A DNA stretch of 64,000 bases from positions 38,092-102,091 of the forward strand of contig JAKLKA010000008.1 of NCBI GenBank assembly GCA_023150915.1. The letters are read 5' to 3'. Within the stretch, counting starts at the first letter, position 1, and each line of letters begins with the position of its first letter. This stretch comes from Polyangiaceae bacterium (GTDB lineage: Bacteria > Myxococcota_A > Polyangia > Polyangiales > Polyangiaceae). This document shows positions 28,242-36,869 of the stretch, piece by piece. The notes below the pieces were generated by a model. It was not told the origin of the DNA. It worked only from the letters and a program-made list of their open reading frames with translations, and ran no database searches. A program made the translations under genes and the position numbers.

Positions 28242-28988
28242 CTAGCGCGACTCGTAAACCTTCAGCGCCGGGAGCTCGAGCGCCGTGAGGAACCCGCCTT
28301 CTTTGCCGCAGCGCGTGTCGATCGCCACGACCGCGCCTCGGTACCAGAGATCGGTGGGATCCTCCGGCGTGTAGGTCGACAGCTCGACGGGCAGGTCTTC
28401 CGTCGCGGTGTGGCCGCAGATCACGCGCTTGCCGGCGTATTCGCGGAAGAACTTGGTGTTGCGCGACCAGAGCAAGACCAGCGGGTCGTCGGCTTCGCTG
28501 GGGTGCAAGAACTGACCGTTCTTCTCGGGCAGCCCGGCGTGCACGTAGATGGCGTGCTCGTCTTCGTAGAAGTGAAGCAGCGCGCTCATCCAGTCGGCGA
28601 CGGCCTCGGGAAAGAACGAGCCGGAGAACAAGGCCTCGAAGTCCTCTTTCTCGGGCTGGCTCTCGGGCAAGGGGCGCCCCCGGAACGAGCGCACGCAGGC
28701 CCAGCAACCGTTGGGCTGCGGCAGCACGAACTCGGGCCAGCCGCCGTTCATCGCCCGCAGCCAGCCGTCTTCGTGGTTACCGCGCAAGAACACCAGCTTG
28801 GCTGGCGTCGCCGTATGCAAGCTCATCAGCCGCTCGACGACGCCGCGCGAATCCGGACCGCGGTCGACGTAGTCACCCAGGAACAGCAAGGTGTCGCCGG
28901 CATCGAGGGCCGGCAGGCGCGCGAGCAGCGTGCTCAAGTGCCGGAGCTCACCGTGCACGTCGCCGACCACGAAGGTGCGCCCCGCCAT
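28242..28988 (-). CDS. Metallophosphatase of the PPP / ApaH-like type
   Basis: This 248-aa protein has the metal-ligand motifs of the calcineurin-like phosphoprotein-phosphatase family: GDVHGE at residues 9-14, GDYVDRGPDS and LRGNHED. The later histidines are in YVHAGLP and ICGHTATED. Such enzymes hydrolyse phosphoproteins or dinucleoside tetraphosphates. With many Ser/Thr kinases nearby a phosphoprotein role is plausible but not shown. It starts 14 bp after the MltD-like gene stop, so the two are probably co-transcribed. Confidence 0.93.
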   Translation of the reverse strand: MAGRTFVVGDVHGELRHLSTLLARLPALDAGDTLLFLGDYVDRGPDSRGVVERLMSLHTATPAKLVFLRGNHEDGWLRAMNGGWPEFVLPQPNGCWACVRSFRGRPLPESQPEKEDFEALFSGSFFPEAVADWMSALLHFYEDEHAIYVHAGLPEKNGQFLHPSEADDPLVLLWSRNTKFFREYAGKRVICGHTATEDLPVELSTYTPEDPTDLWYRGAVVAIDTRCGKEGGFLTALELPALKVYESR

Positions 28989-29002
28989 GCGCCTTACCTT
29001 CG

Positions 29003-31180
29003 TCAGCCCTCGACCGCTGGTCCGGGTTCGGCCGGCTCGGCGCCGGGTGCGGCCGCGGGCGGAGCGTCGGGCGGCGCCGGCAGCTCGGCCGGGTCGGGCG
29101 CGGGTGCCGGCACGGCAGCCGCCTTCGCGCCGGCCACGCCGGCTGCCACATAGACCACCAGCTTGTCGCCGGGCTCGAGCTTTTTCTGGCGCGAGCGGCG
29201 GTTGATGCGCTCCATCCAGCCCACGCTCATGCCGTAGCGGCGGCCCAGGCTGGCCAGGGTGTCGCCGTTCTTCGCCTCGACGGTGATGCGCCGCTTGCCG
29301 TTCAAGCCCTCGAAGTGATCGAAGAAGTCGGGGGTGCCGGCCACCAGCACCTTCACGTCGCGTTCGTCGAGCACCCGCACGCTCGACAAGTCGGCGCGCG
29401 GCGGGACCCACAGCGTGAGCACCATGCCGCTCACCAGCCGCGCGCTCGGGTCGAGGGCGTTCCAGGCCAAGACCTCGCTGTGGGCCACGGCAAAGGCGCG
29501 AGCAATGCGCTCCAGCGTGTCGCCGCCCTGCACGCGATAGAAGACCCGCTTCTTGTCGGCATAGCGGAACTCTCGCGGCGAAATCACCACCACGTCGTCG
29601 CCGGGCGCGGTGGCTGGCGCCACGCCGCCGACTCGCTTCGGCACCAGCAGCACGGTACCCGCGCCCAGGCTCTCGTCGTCGCGCAGCTTGTTCAGCTTGC
29701 CCAGCGTGGCGCGATCGGTGCCGCGCTGCGACGCGATCTTCGCGGCGTCGTCGCCCAGGCGCACGACGTAGGGCTCGAGCTCGGGTTCGGGGTCCGGAAG
29801 CTGCGCCAGGCCAGCCGTGACCTGCTGCCCCTTCCCCGCCGGGACGCGCACCGTGATGCGCTGCCCAGCCTTGCCCGAGGCGGGTGGCACGCGCCCGAGC
29901 AGCAAGTGGGGGTTTTGCGCCTCGAGGGTGGCGGTGGGCGCCTGCGCCAGCTCCGCGATCTTCTCGAGCGGCAGGCCCGCCTTGGCGATCACGGTGTCGA
30001 AACTCTCGGCGGGGTCCATCGCCACGTCGGCGAGCCCGAAGGCCTTCTTGTTCGCCATCACCAGCGCGACGGCGAAGATCTTCGGAACGTAGAGCGTGGT
30101 CTCCCAGGGGATGCCCGCTTCGTAGCGGCACAGCTCCCAGTAGTCGTTGGTGTTGAACTTGCGGATCGCCTTCGACAGGCCGCCGTAGCCCATGTTGTAG
30201 GCGGCCATGGCCAGCTCCCAGCTACCGAAGCGCCGATACAGATCGCTCAGGTAGAGCACGGCGGCATCGGTGGCGCGCTTCGGATCGTAGCGTTCGTCCA
30301 CCCAGCGATCGACGTTGAGCCCGTAGAGCCGGCCAGCGTCGGGCATGAACTGCCAAAGCCCGGCGGCACCCGCCGGCGACACGATGGTGGGGTTGTGCCC
30401 ACTCTCGATCAGGCTGAGCCAGACCAGATCCGAAGGCAGGCCAGCGCGCGTGAGCTCGGCCTTGAGGAACGCCACGTACCGCCCGCTCTTCTTGGCCCAC
30501 ACCCGGGCGATGGCCTTGCCCTTGGGGTTGTCGCGATAGAACTTGAGGTAGCGGACCACGCGCGACTCGAGGCGCACCGGCAGATCAGGCATGGCGAGCG
30601 AACGGATCCACTCGGCGTCGCTCGCGCTTCCTTCCGCGTCGTCGAGCCCGGGATCGTCTGCCACCGCCGGTGGCACCCCCGAGGCATGCACGCGCGCTCC
30701 CGGAGCGGCCGCGGGCTTTGGCAGGTCCCAGCTGAAGCCCGGAGTGGACCCCGGCAGCGGCTTGGGAAAGAGCACCCGCTCGGCGTCCTTCAGCGCTTCG
30801 AGCTCCGGGTCCTTCTTCTCGACGGCGGCGCCCCCGGTGGCAGCGATGCGCCGGCGCGCCGCTTCGTTCGGGGCCGGAGCGGGGGTGCCGGGGGGCAACG
30901 TGGCCGCTGGGCGCTTCGGTGCCTTGCCCTTCTTCTTCGGCGACGCCGGCTTGCCGGGCGTGGGCGCACTTGCCGCCGGCTTCGGCGCGGACGCCGCTGG
31001 CTTCGGCGCGGGCGCCGCTGGCTTCGGCGCGGGCGCCGCCGGCTTCGGCGCGGGCGCCCCCGGTTTCGGCGCGGGCGCCGCTGGTTTCGGCGCGGGGTCA
31101 GCGATCACTTCTTGCGCGCGCGCTGCCGCCGCGAGCGACAAGATCGCTGCGAGCAGAACCGGTGCTCTCGCGCCGCGCAT
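29003..31180 (-). CDS. mltD: MltD-like lytic transglycosylase with LysM repeats
   Basis: This 725-aa exported murein hydrolase cleaves glycan strands to 1,6-anhydro ends. A signal peptide (ends ARAQE) is followed by a Pro/Ala/Lys spacer of repeated PAPKPAA units. A helical region leads to an SLT domain (about 235-380) with the catalytic Glu259 in SLIESGHN and the family motifs GLWQFMP and AAYNMGYGG. The C-terminal half has LysM-like cell-wall binding units, for example VQGGDTLERIARAF and AKNGDTLASLGRRYGMS. The end is Pro/Ala-rich. It forms a unit with the downstream phosphatase gene. Confidence 0.94.
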   Translation of the reverse strand: MRGARAPVLLAAILSLAAAARAQEVIADPAPKPAAPAPKPGAPAPKPAAPAPKPAAPAPKPAASAPKPAASAPTPGKPASPKKKGKAPKRPAATLPPGTPAPAPNEAARRRIAATGGAAVEKKDPELEALKDAERVLFPKPLPGSTPGFSWDLPKPAAAPGARVHASGVPPAVADDPGLDDAEGSASDAEWIRSLAMPDLPVRLESRVVRYLKFYRDNPKGKAIARVWAKKSGRYVAFLKAELTRAGLPSDLVWLSLIESGHNPTIVSPAGAAGLWQFMPDAGRLYGLNVDRWVDERYDPKRATDAAVLYLSDLYRRFGSWELAMAAYNMGYGGLSKAIRKFNTNDYWELCRYEAGIPWETTLYVPKIFAVALVMANKKAFGLADVAMDPAESFDTVIAKAGLPLEKIAELAQAPTATLEAQNPHLLLGRVPPASGKAGQRITVRVPAGKGQQVTAGLAQLPDPEPELEPYVVRLGDDAAKIASQRGTDRATLGKLNKLRDDESLGAGTVLLVPKRVGGVAPATAPGDDVVVISPREFRYADKKRVFYRVQGGDTLERIARAFAVAHSEVLAWNALDPSARLVSGMVLTLWVPPRADLSSVRVLDERDVKVLVAGTPDFFDHFEGLNGKRRITVEAKNGDTLASLGRRYGMSVGWMERINRRSRQKKLEPGDKLVVYVAAGVAGAKAAAVPAPAPDPAELPAPPDAPPAAAPGAEPAEPGPAVEG
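30972..31098 (-). repeat. 21-bp tandem repeats encoding PAPKPAA units
   Basis: About six copies of a 21-bp unit (gccgctggcttcggcgcgggc and close variants) lie in frame near the 5' end of the transglycosylase gene. They encode a Pro-rich spacer between the signal peptide and the catalytic part. Copy number could vary between strains. Confidence 0.8.
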
Positions 31181-31270
31181 TGGCCAGTCGTAGCGACGAA
31201 GTCGGACCGGGTCAAATCCGGCGGGGATCTCGCGGAACTCTTGTGCCGAGCTGCGAAGGTGTGCGTGCCC

Positions 31271-31741
31271 TCAGAAGACGGCCTGCTTCGACACCATCAT
31301 CCACACCACTGCCATGGTCGCGGTGAACGATGGCAGACCGAGCAGGGCCCACGTGCGCTGCATGCGATGCCACCGGGCCGGCAGCGGGCGATCTTCTGCC
31401 AAGGCCGCGGCCGAAAGCGCGCGCATGCGGATCTGGAGGTAAGCCGCAGGCAACCAGGTCAGGCCCGCGATGGCATAACCGGTGAGCCCCTGCCACACCC
31501 ACGGGGTCTCGAGCGGCAGTCGGTAGAGGTGCACCAGCCACAGCCCGGTGATGGGCATGATCAGTCCGGCGGGAACGGTGAAGATCCAGTCGGCGCGCAC
31601 GACCTCGCTGTCGCACCAGGCGACGATCCGCGGATCCTGCGAGCGGCCGGCTCTCATCTTGTAGTACGCGCTGCCGGCGCCCGTGCCCAGGAACAGCACC
31701 GCGCCCAGCACGTGGATCGTCTTCAGGACCAGGATGAGCAT
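31271..31741 (-). CDS. DUF2269-like integral membrane protein
   Basis: This 156-aa protein has about four hydrophobic helices and begins LILVLKTIHVLGAVLFLGTG, the typical opening of DUF2269 membrane proteins. Charged loops such as ARWHRMQRTW separate the helices. The ATG at 31741 lies 19 nt inside the end of the upstream DoxX-like gene, so translation is probably coupled. DUF2269 genes are known next to DoxX-like genes. The molecular role is not known. Confidence 0.85.
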   Translation of the reverse strand: MLILVLKTIHVLGAVLFLGTGAGSAYYKMRAGRSQDPRIVAWCDSEVVRADWIFTVPAGLIMPITGLWLVHLYRLPLETPWVWQGLTGYAIAGLTWLPAAYLQIRMRALSAAALAEDRPLPARWHRMQRTWALLGLPSFTATMAVVWMMVSKQAVF

Positions 31742-32472
31742 CGGCGCAAAACGACGAGCGTGCCGAGCAAAACAGGCACGTTCTTGGTGAAGGGACCGAA
31801 CGGGTGGAACCAGAGCCAGGGGACGAACCACGAGACCACCAGCGGAAGCACGATCAGCCCGGCAGCTTGGGCTGCCAAGAGCCAGCAGAGCGGCCGACCG
31901 CGGAGCAGCAGCGCCGCCACGCCCGAGGCGGCCTGGAGCACGCCGATGATCAGCAGCATGGTCGCGGGCCGACCGAACGACAGCCCGGTCTGGGTGGCGA
32001 TGGTCAGCTCTTCGGCCTGCTGGAACAAGATCTTCGGGAAGACCCCCTCGGTGATCCAGACCGCCGCCACCCCGCCGCGGAGCAGCCACTGGGCACGACG
32101 CGACCACCCCTCGCGCTCGATCAGATGCGCCACCGCGACTGCGGCGACGATCGGGACGTTCTTGGTGAGCATGCCGAACGGGCTCACCAAGAGCTTCGGT
32201 TCGGCCAGCGCGAGGATCGCGGTGAAGGTCGCGACCATCGAGATCTGGAGGAGGGTGATCAGCTGGGAGGGGCGCCCGAGCGCCACCAGGAAGGCCAAGC
32301 CGATCTCGAAGGCACACGTCACCGGCATGAGCCAGGCCGGCATCCCCAGGCGCCCGAGGTAGCTCGCCCCGATGGCCCGGTACAGCGGATGGACGACCAT
32401 CACACCGGTGGCGAGCCATACCGAGGCGACCCCGATACGGAGCCACAGGGAGTCGCGAGAGACGTCGTCCAC
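31723..32472 (-). CDS. DoxX-like integral membrane protein
   Basis: This 249-aa protein has about seven hydrophobic helices. An internal near-duplication is visible: FGMLTKNVPIVAAV in the first half and FGPFTKNVPVLLGTLV at the end, each after a hydrophobic run, as in proteins made of two DoxX-type units. The motif ITEGVFPKILF is typical of DoxX_3 proteins. It lies 24 bp after the HtrA gene and overlaps the DUF2269-like gene. Function in the membrane is unknown; DoxX relatives are linked to redox chemistry. Confidence 0.85.
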   Translation of the reverse strand: MDDVSRDSLWLRIGVASVWLATGVMVVHPLYRAIGASYLGRLGMPAWLMPVTCAFEIGLAFLVALGRPSQLITLLQISMVATFTAILALAEPKLLVSPFGMLTKNVPIVAAVAVAHLIEREGWSRRAQWLLRGGVAAVWITEGVFPKILFQQAEELTIATQTGLSFGRPATMLLIIGVLQAASGVAALLLRGRPLCWLLAAQAAGLIVLPLVVSWFVPWLWFHPFGPFTKNVPVLLGTLVVLRRCSSWS

Positions 32473-32496
32473 CGAGATGGACGTTAGCCGCAGAGA

Positions 32497-33912
<1,416 letters not shown>

Positions 33913-33957
33913 GCCACCGGGAAACAGCCGGCCCGGGGCCACCATTCCCCGCGATGG

Positions 33958-34311
33958 TCAGCCGACCCGGATGGGGATCTTGCGCGGCGTGACCGGGGCC
34001 CGCTTGGGCAGGTGCAGATGGAGCACGCCGCCCTCGAGCTTGGCCTCGATGCGATCGCGATCGATGCTGGGAGAGATCCCGAACGTGCGGCTGAAATCCT
34101 GGGTCTGGTACTCCCGAGTGGGGGGGGTCCCGAGCGGCACTTCGGTTCGCCGTGCTTCCAGCGTGAGCGTGTCGCCATCTGCCTGGATGGTCAGGCCGTC
34201 TTTGGAGACCCCGGGCAGGTCGGCGATCAGCAAGATCTCCTTGTCGTTCTCGTACACGTCCACCAGCGGAGCCGTGGGATGGCGCTCTTGGGATCGAGTC
34301 TCGCGGGCCAT
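33958..34311 (-). CDS. Small heat-shock protein (Hsp20 / alpha-crystallin family)
   Basis: This 117-aa protein is little more than the alpha-crystallin domain. It has DVYENDKEILLIADLPGVS at the start, an A-x-x-x-G-V-L conserved segment (AKLEGGVLHLHLPK) near the end and a short I-x-I/V-type C-terminal tail (IPIRVG). It is an ATP-independent chaperone that holds unfolding proteins. It lies 10 bp after another Hsp20 gene; the two are only distantly alike, so this is a mixed pair rather than a recent duplication. A GGAGGA site precedes the ATG. Confidence 0.93.
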   Translation of the reverse strand: MARETRSQERHPTAPLVDVYENDKEILLIADLPGVSKDGLTIQADGDTLTLEARRTEVPLGTPPTREYQTQDFSRTFGISPSIDRDRIEAKLEGGVLHLHLPKRAPVTPRKIPIRVG

Positions 34312-34321
34312 GGCTTCCTCC

Positions 34322-34765
34322 TCACCCCACTCGCACGGCGATCTGCCGCGGTTTGACCTCGGGCGCCTTCTCGAGGGTCACGGTCAGGACACCGTGCTCG
34401 AGCACCGCCGACGTCTTTTCGGGATCCACCTTCGCCGGCAGCGCGAAGCTGCGCGAGAAGCGGAATGGTGCACGCTCTTGTCGGTAGGCCGCGTAGCCCT
34501 CCGGGGCGTCGCCCCGGCGCTGGCCGGCCAGGGTCAGCACGTCTTGCTCGAGCGAGAGCGAGAGGTCCGCCTCGCGGACCCCAGGCAGATCGGCCTGGAG
34601 CACGAAAGCGTTGCCGGCGTCGTGGAAACGGACCCGAGGGACGCCCCCGGTGGCAGGCTCGGGGGCGCCAGAGCGGTCGACGTCGTCGAACGCCCGGTCC
34701 ATGCGGCGCCGGAGCTGGTCCATGATTGCCAGCGTGCGGTCGAAATCGTTGCGATAGCCGAACAT
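34322..34765 (-). CDS. Small heat-shock protein (Hsp20 family), first of a pair
   Basis: This 147-aa protein has a helical N-terminal arm (LAIMDQLRRRMDRAFDD), the alpha-crystallin domain with LQADLPGVREADL and the AVLEHGVLTVTLEK segment, and the tail IAVRVG for oligomer contacts. The ATG at 34765 has a strong AAGGAGG site at 34773-34779, 7 nt away. A sigma-70-like promoter and a long hairpin lie in its leader. It probably heads a run: hsp20, hsp20, htrA, DoxX-like, DUF2269-like. Confidence 0.94.
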   Translation of the reverse strand: MFGYRNDFDRTLAIMDQLRRRMDRAFDDVDRSGAPEPATGGVPRVRFHDAGNAFVLQADLPGVREADLSLSLEQDVLTLAGQRRGDAPEGYAAYRQERAPFRFSRSFALPAKVDPEKTSAVLEHGVLTVTLEKAPEVKPRQIAVRVG

Positions 34766-34832
34766 CGTTCTTCCTCCTTGGGGTTCGAGGCGGGCGCGTA
34801 CGCTGCCGCGCACGAGGGCCCGACCCGGTCGC

Positions 34833-34868
34833 CCACGGCAGCCTCGAAACGAGGCGAACGGGCCGTGG
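34833..34868 (-). promoter_or_regulatory. Leader hairpin of the hsp20 transcript
   Basis: The outer arms CCACGGC (34833-34839) and GCCGTGG (34862-34868) enclose an inner perfect stem, GCCTCG / CGAGGC, with a 3-nt loop. It lies between the putative promoter and the ribosome-binding site of the first hsp20 gene. A regulatory RNA role (for example heat sensing) is possible, but the AAGGAGG itself is outside the hairpin. Confidence 0.4.
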
Positions 34869-34876
34869 ATGCCGGC

Positions 34877-34905
34877 ACCATGCGCACCCGAAAAAGCCGT
34901 GTCAA
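34877..34905 (-). promoter_or_regulatory. Putative sigma-70-type promoter of the hsp20 group
   Basis: On the minus strand TTGACA (34905-34900) is followed, after 17 bp, by CATGGT (34882-34877), which matches the -10 consensus at three of six positions. It lies in the 152-bp gap between cheB and hsp20. The -35 match is perfect and the -10 weak. Confidence 0.4.
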
Positions 34906-34917
34906 CGCCCCGGGGCG

Positions 34918-35997
34918 TCAGCGCAGGGAGCGCAAGTACTCGGCGATCTCGGGCAGCGCCATCGAGTGGGTGACCACACCAGCGCGGACCGCTGCCCCGG
35001 GCATGCCGTAGACGATGGCGGTGGCGTCGCTCTCGGCCACCACCACGCCGCCCGCGTCGCGGATCGCCCGCGCGCCCTGCACGCCGTCGTCCCCCATGCC
35101 GGTCAGGATGACGCCGATCGCGCGTGTGCCACGCGCGCGGGCCAAGCTGGAAAACAGCTGATCGGCGCTGGGCACGTAGCGGTCTTCCGCCGACGGCGGC
35201 TTGATCCGCGCTCTGGGCGTGCCGCCCGCGGGCCCCGCCTCGAGCGTCAGGCATCGCCCGCCCGGGCACACCAAGCCCAGACCCGCGACCACTTCGTCGC
35301 CGTCCGCGGCCTCGCGCACGCGAAGCTCGCTGCGCCGCCCCAGGCGCTCGGCGAACGTGCGCGTGAACTTCTCGGGCATGTGCTGCGACATCAAGATTGC
35401 GTTCGGGTACCGCGCCGGCAGCCGAGCAGCGATCTGCATCAGCGCCGTCGGGCCGCCGGTGCTCGAAGCGATGCCCACCACCTGGCGGGGCGGCGATGGC
35501 TCGCCGCTGCGCGGCGGCACCGAGTCGTGCCCGGAATACGAATCGAGGGGCGGGCGCGCGACGAACACGCCGCGCTTGAGCGTGCGCGCCAGGAGCACCT
35601 TCGAGAGCAGCTCTCGACCAATACCCTGGAAATCGCCCTCCGATTTCTGGTCGGCCTTGGCGACGAAGTCCAAGGCGCCGAGCTCGAGCGCGCGGAATAC
35701 GTTCTCTTTGGCGCTGTAGCTCGAGACCACGATCACCGGAGTGGGAAGGCGGCTCATCAAGATGCGCAAGAACGTGAAGCCGTCCATCTTGGGCATCTCG
35801 AGGTCGAGGGTGATCACGTCGGGTTTCAGCGCGAGCGCCAGCTGCAGCGCCTGCTCACCGTCCCCAGCCTTGCCCACCACCCGAACGTCCGAAGATGCCT
35901 CGAGGATCTCGGAGATGCTGCGCCGATTGAGCGCCGAATCGTCCACGACCAGCACGGTCGTGGGGGTGACACTGGGCAGGTTCATCGCTCGACTCAT
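34918..35997 (-). CDS. cheB: Chemosensory protein-glutamate methylesterase
   Basis: This 359-aa protein demethylates and deamidates chemoreceptors. The receiver domain has the acidic pair at residues 19-20 (VVDDS) and phospho-acceptor Asp65 (ITLDLEMPK). The catalytic domain has Ser179 (ASSTGGP), His206 (SQHMPEK) and the Asp in LTGMGDDG. The ATG at 35997 overlaps the cheR stop by four bases (ATGA). It is the last gene of the chemosensory operon. The linker is Arg/Pro-rich. Confidence 0.96.
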   Translation of the reverse strand: MSRAMNLPSVTPTTVLVVDDSALNRRSISEILEASSDVRVVGKAGDGEQALQLALALKPDVITLDLEMPKMDGFTFLRILMSRLPTPVIVVSSYSAKENVFRALELGALDFVAKADQKSEGDFQGIGRELLSKVLLARTLKRGVFVARPPLDSYSGHDSVPPRSGEPSPPRQVVGIASSTGGPTALMQIAARLPARYPNAILMSQHMPEKFTRTFAERLGRRSELRVREAADGDEVVAGLGLVCPGGRCLTLEAGPAGGTPRARIKPPSAEDRYVPSADQLFSSLARARGTRAIGVILTGMGDDGVQGARAIRDAGGVVVAESDATAIVYGMPGAAVRAGVVTHSMALPEIAEYLRSLR

Positions 35998-36869
35998 TCG
36001 CCCGGCGGGTCCAGCCGCCCGGTGGCCATCGGCTTTCTGTACACCAGATCTTCCGCCAAGTGACAGAGCTCGAATGCGGTGGAGACGTTCCACAACGATT
36101 CCGAGTGGCCGAGCAACAGATAGCCGCCCGGAAGCAGCCGGTCGTAGAGGTTCTCGATCACCCGGGCCCGTGCTCTCGGGTCGAAGTAGATGAGGACATT
36201 CCGGCACAGCACCACGTCCACGCGCCCGACGATCGAAGCCCGGGTAGAGTCGAGCAGGTTCAGCTGCCCGAAGTGACAGAGCCGCTTGACCGATTCGGCG
36301 ATGTGGCTGCCGTCGGTCCGTTCGTCGAAGTAGGTGCGCCGGATCTCGGGCGGGGTGGATCGAAACGCGCTGGGACGGTACACGCCGCGACGTGCGGCGG
36401 CCACGCTGCGCTTGGAGAGATCGCTGCCGATGACCCGCACCTCCCAGCCGTCGAACAGCCCCGACTCGAGCACGAAGATGGCGACCGAATACACCTCTTC
36501 GCCGGTGGAGCAGCCGGCGCTCCAGATGGCCAGGCGTCGCGACCGTGCGTTGCGCTGGGCCAGCTTGGGCAAGAGCTCGTCGCGCAGCGCGCGCAGCTGG
36601 TACTCTTGGCGGAAGAAATAGGTTTCTTTGGTGGTGAGCAGATCGAGGGCTTCGTCCAGCTCCGCGCTGCCGCCGCGGTTCAACCGCAGGTACTGGTAGT
36701 AGTCGTTGAACCCGGGGAGCCCGAGCGTGGCCAGCCGCTCCGACAGGCGCCGCTCGAAGGCGTACAGGGCGTCGTCTTGGTACTCGAGCCCGGCATGCGC
36801 GTTGATCAGATCGCGCAACAACCGAAAGACCTCGGAGGTGAGCCGCGGCCGTTGAGAGGCCGGGGTCAT
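35994..36869 (-). CDS. cheR: Chemotaxis protein methyltransferase
   Basis: This 291-aa S-adenosylmethionine enzyme methylates glutamates of chemoreceptors. An N-terminal helical domain (LTSEVFRLLRDLINAHAG) precedes the methyltransferase fold, with TTKETYFFRQ, WSAGCSTGEEVYS (SAM-binding loop) and VLCRNVLIYFD. GHSESLW is the conserved C-terminal motif. The sequence before the start reads GTGATGACC: the GTG at 36872 or the ATG at 36869 can serve, both overlapping the HEAT gene stop. No TPR extension is present. Confidence 0.95.
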   Translation of the reverse strand: MTPASQRPRLTSEVFRLLRDLINAHAGLEYQDDALYAFERRLSERLATLGLPGFNDYYQYLRLNRGGSAELDEALDLLTTKETYFFRQEYQLRALRDELLPKLAQRNARSRRLAIWSAGCSTGEEVYSVAIFVLESGLFDGWEVRVIGSDLSKRSVAAARRGVYRPSAFRSTPPEIRRTYFDERTDGSHIAESVKRLCHFGQLNLLDSTRASIVGRVDVVLCRNVLIYFDPRARARVIENLYDRLLPGGYLLLGHSESLWNVSTAFELCHLAEDLVYRKPMATGRLDPPGE

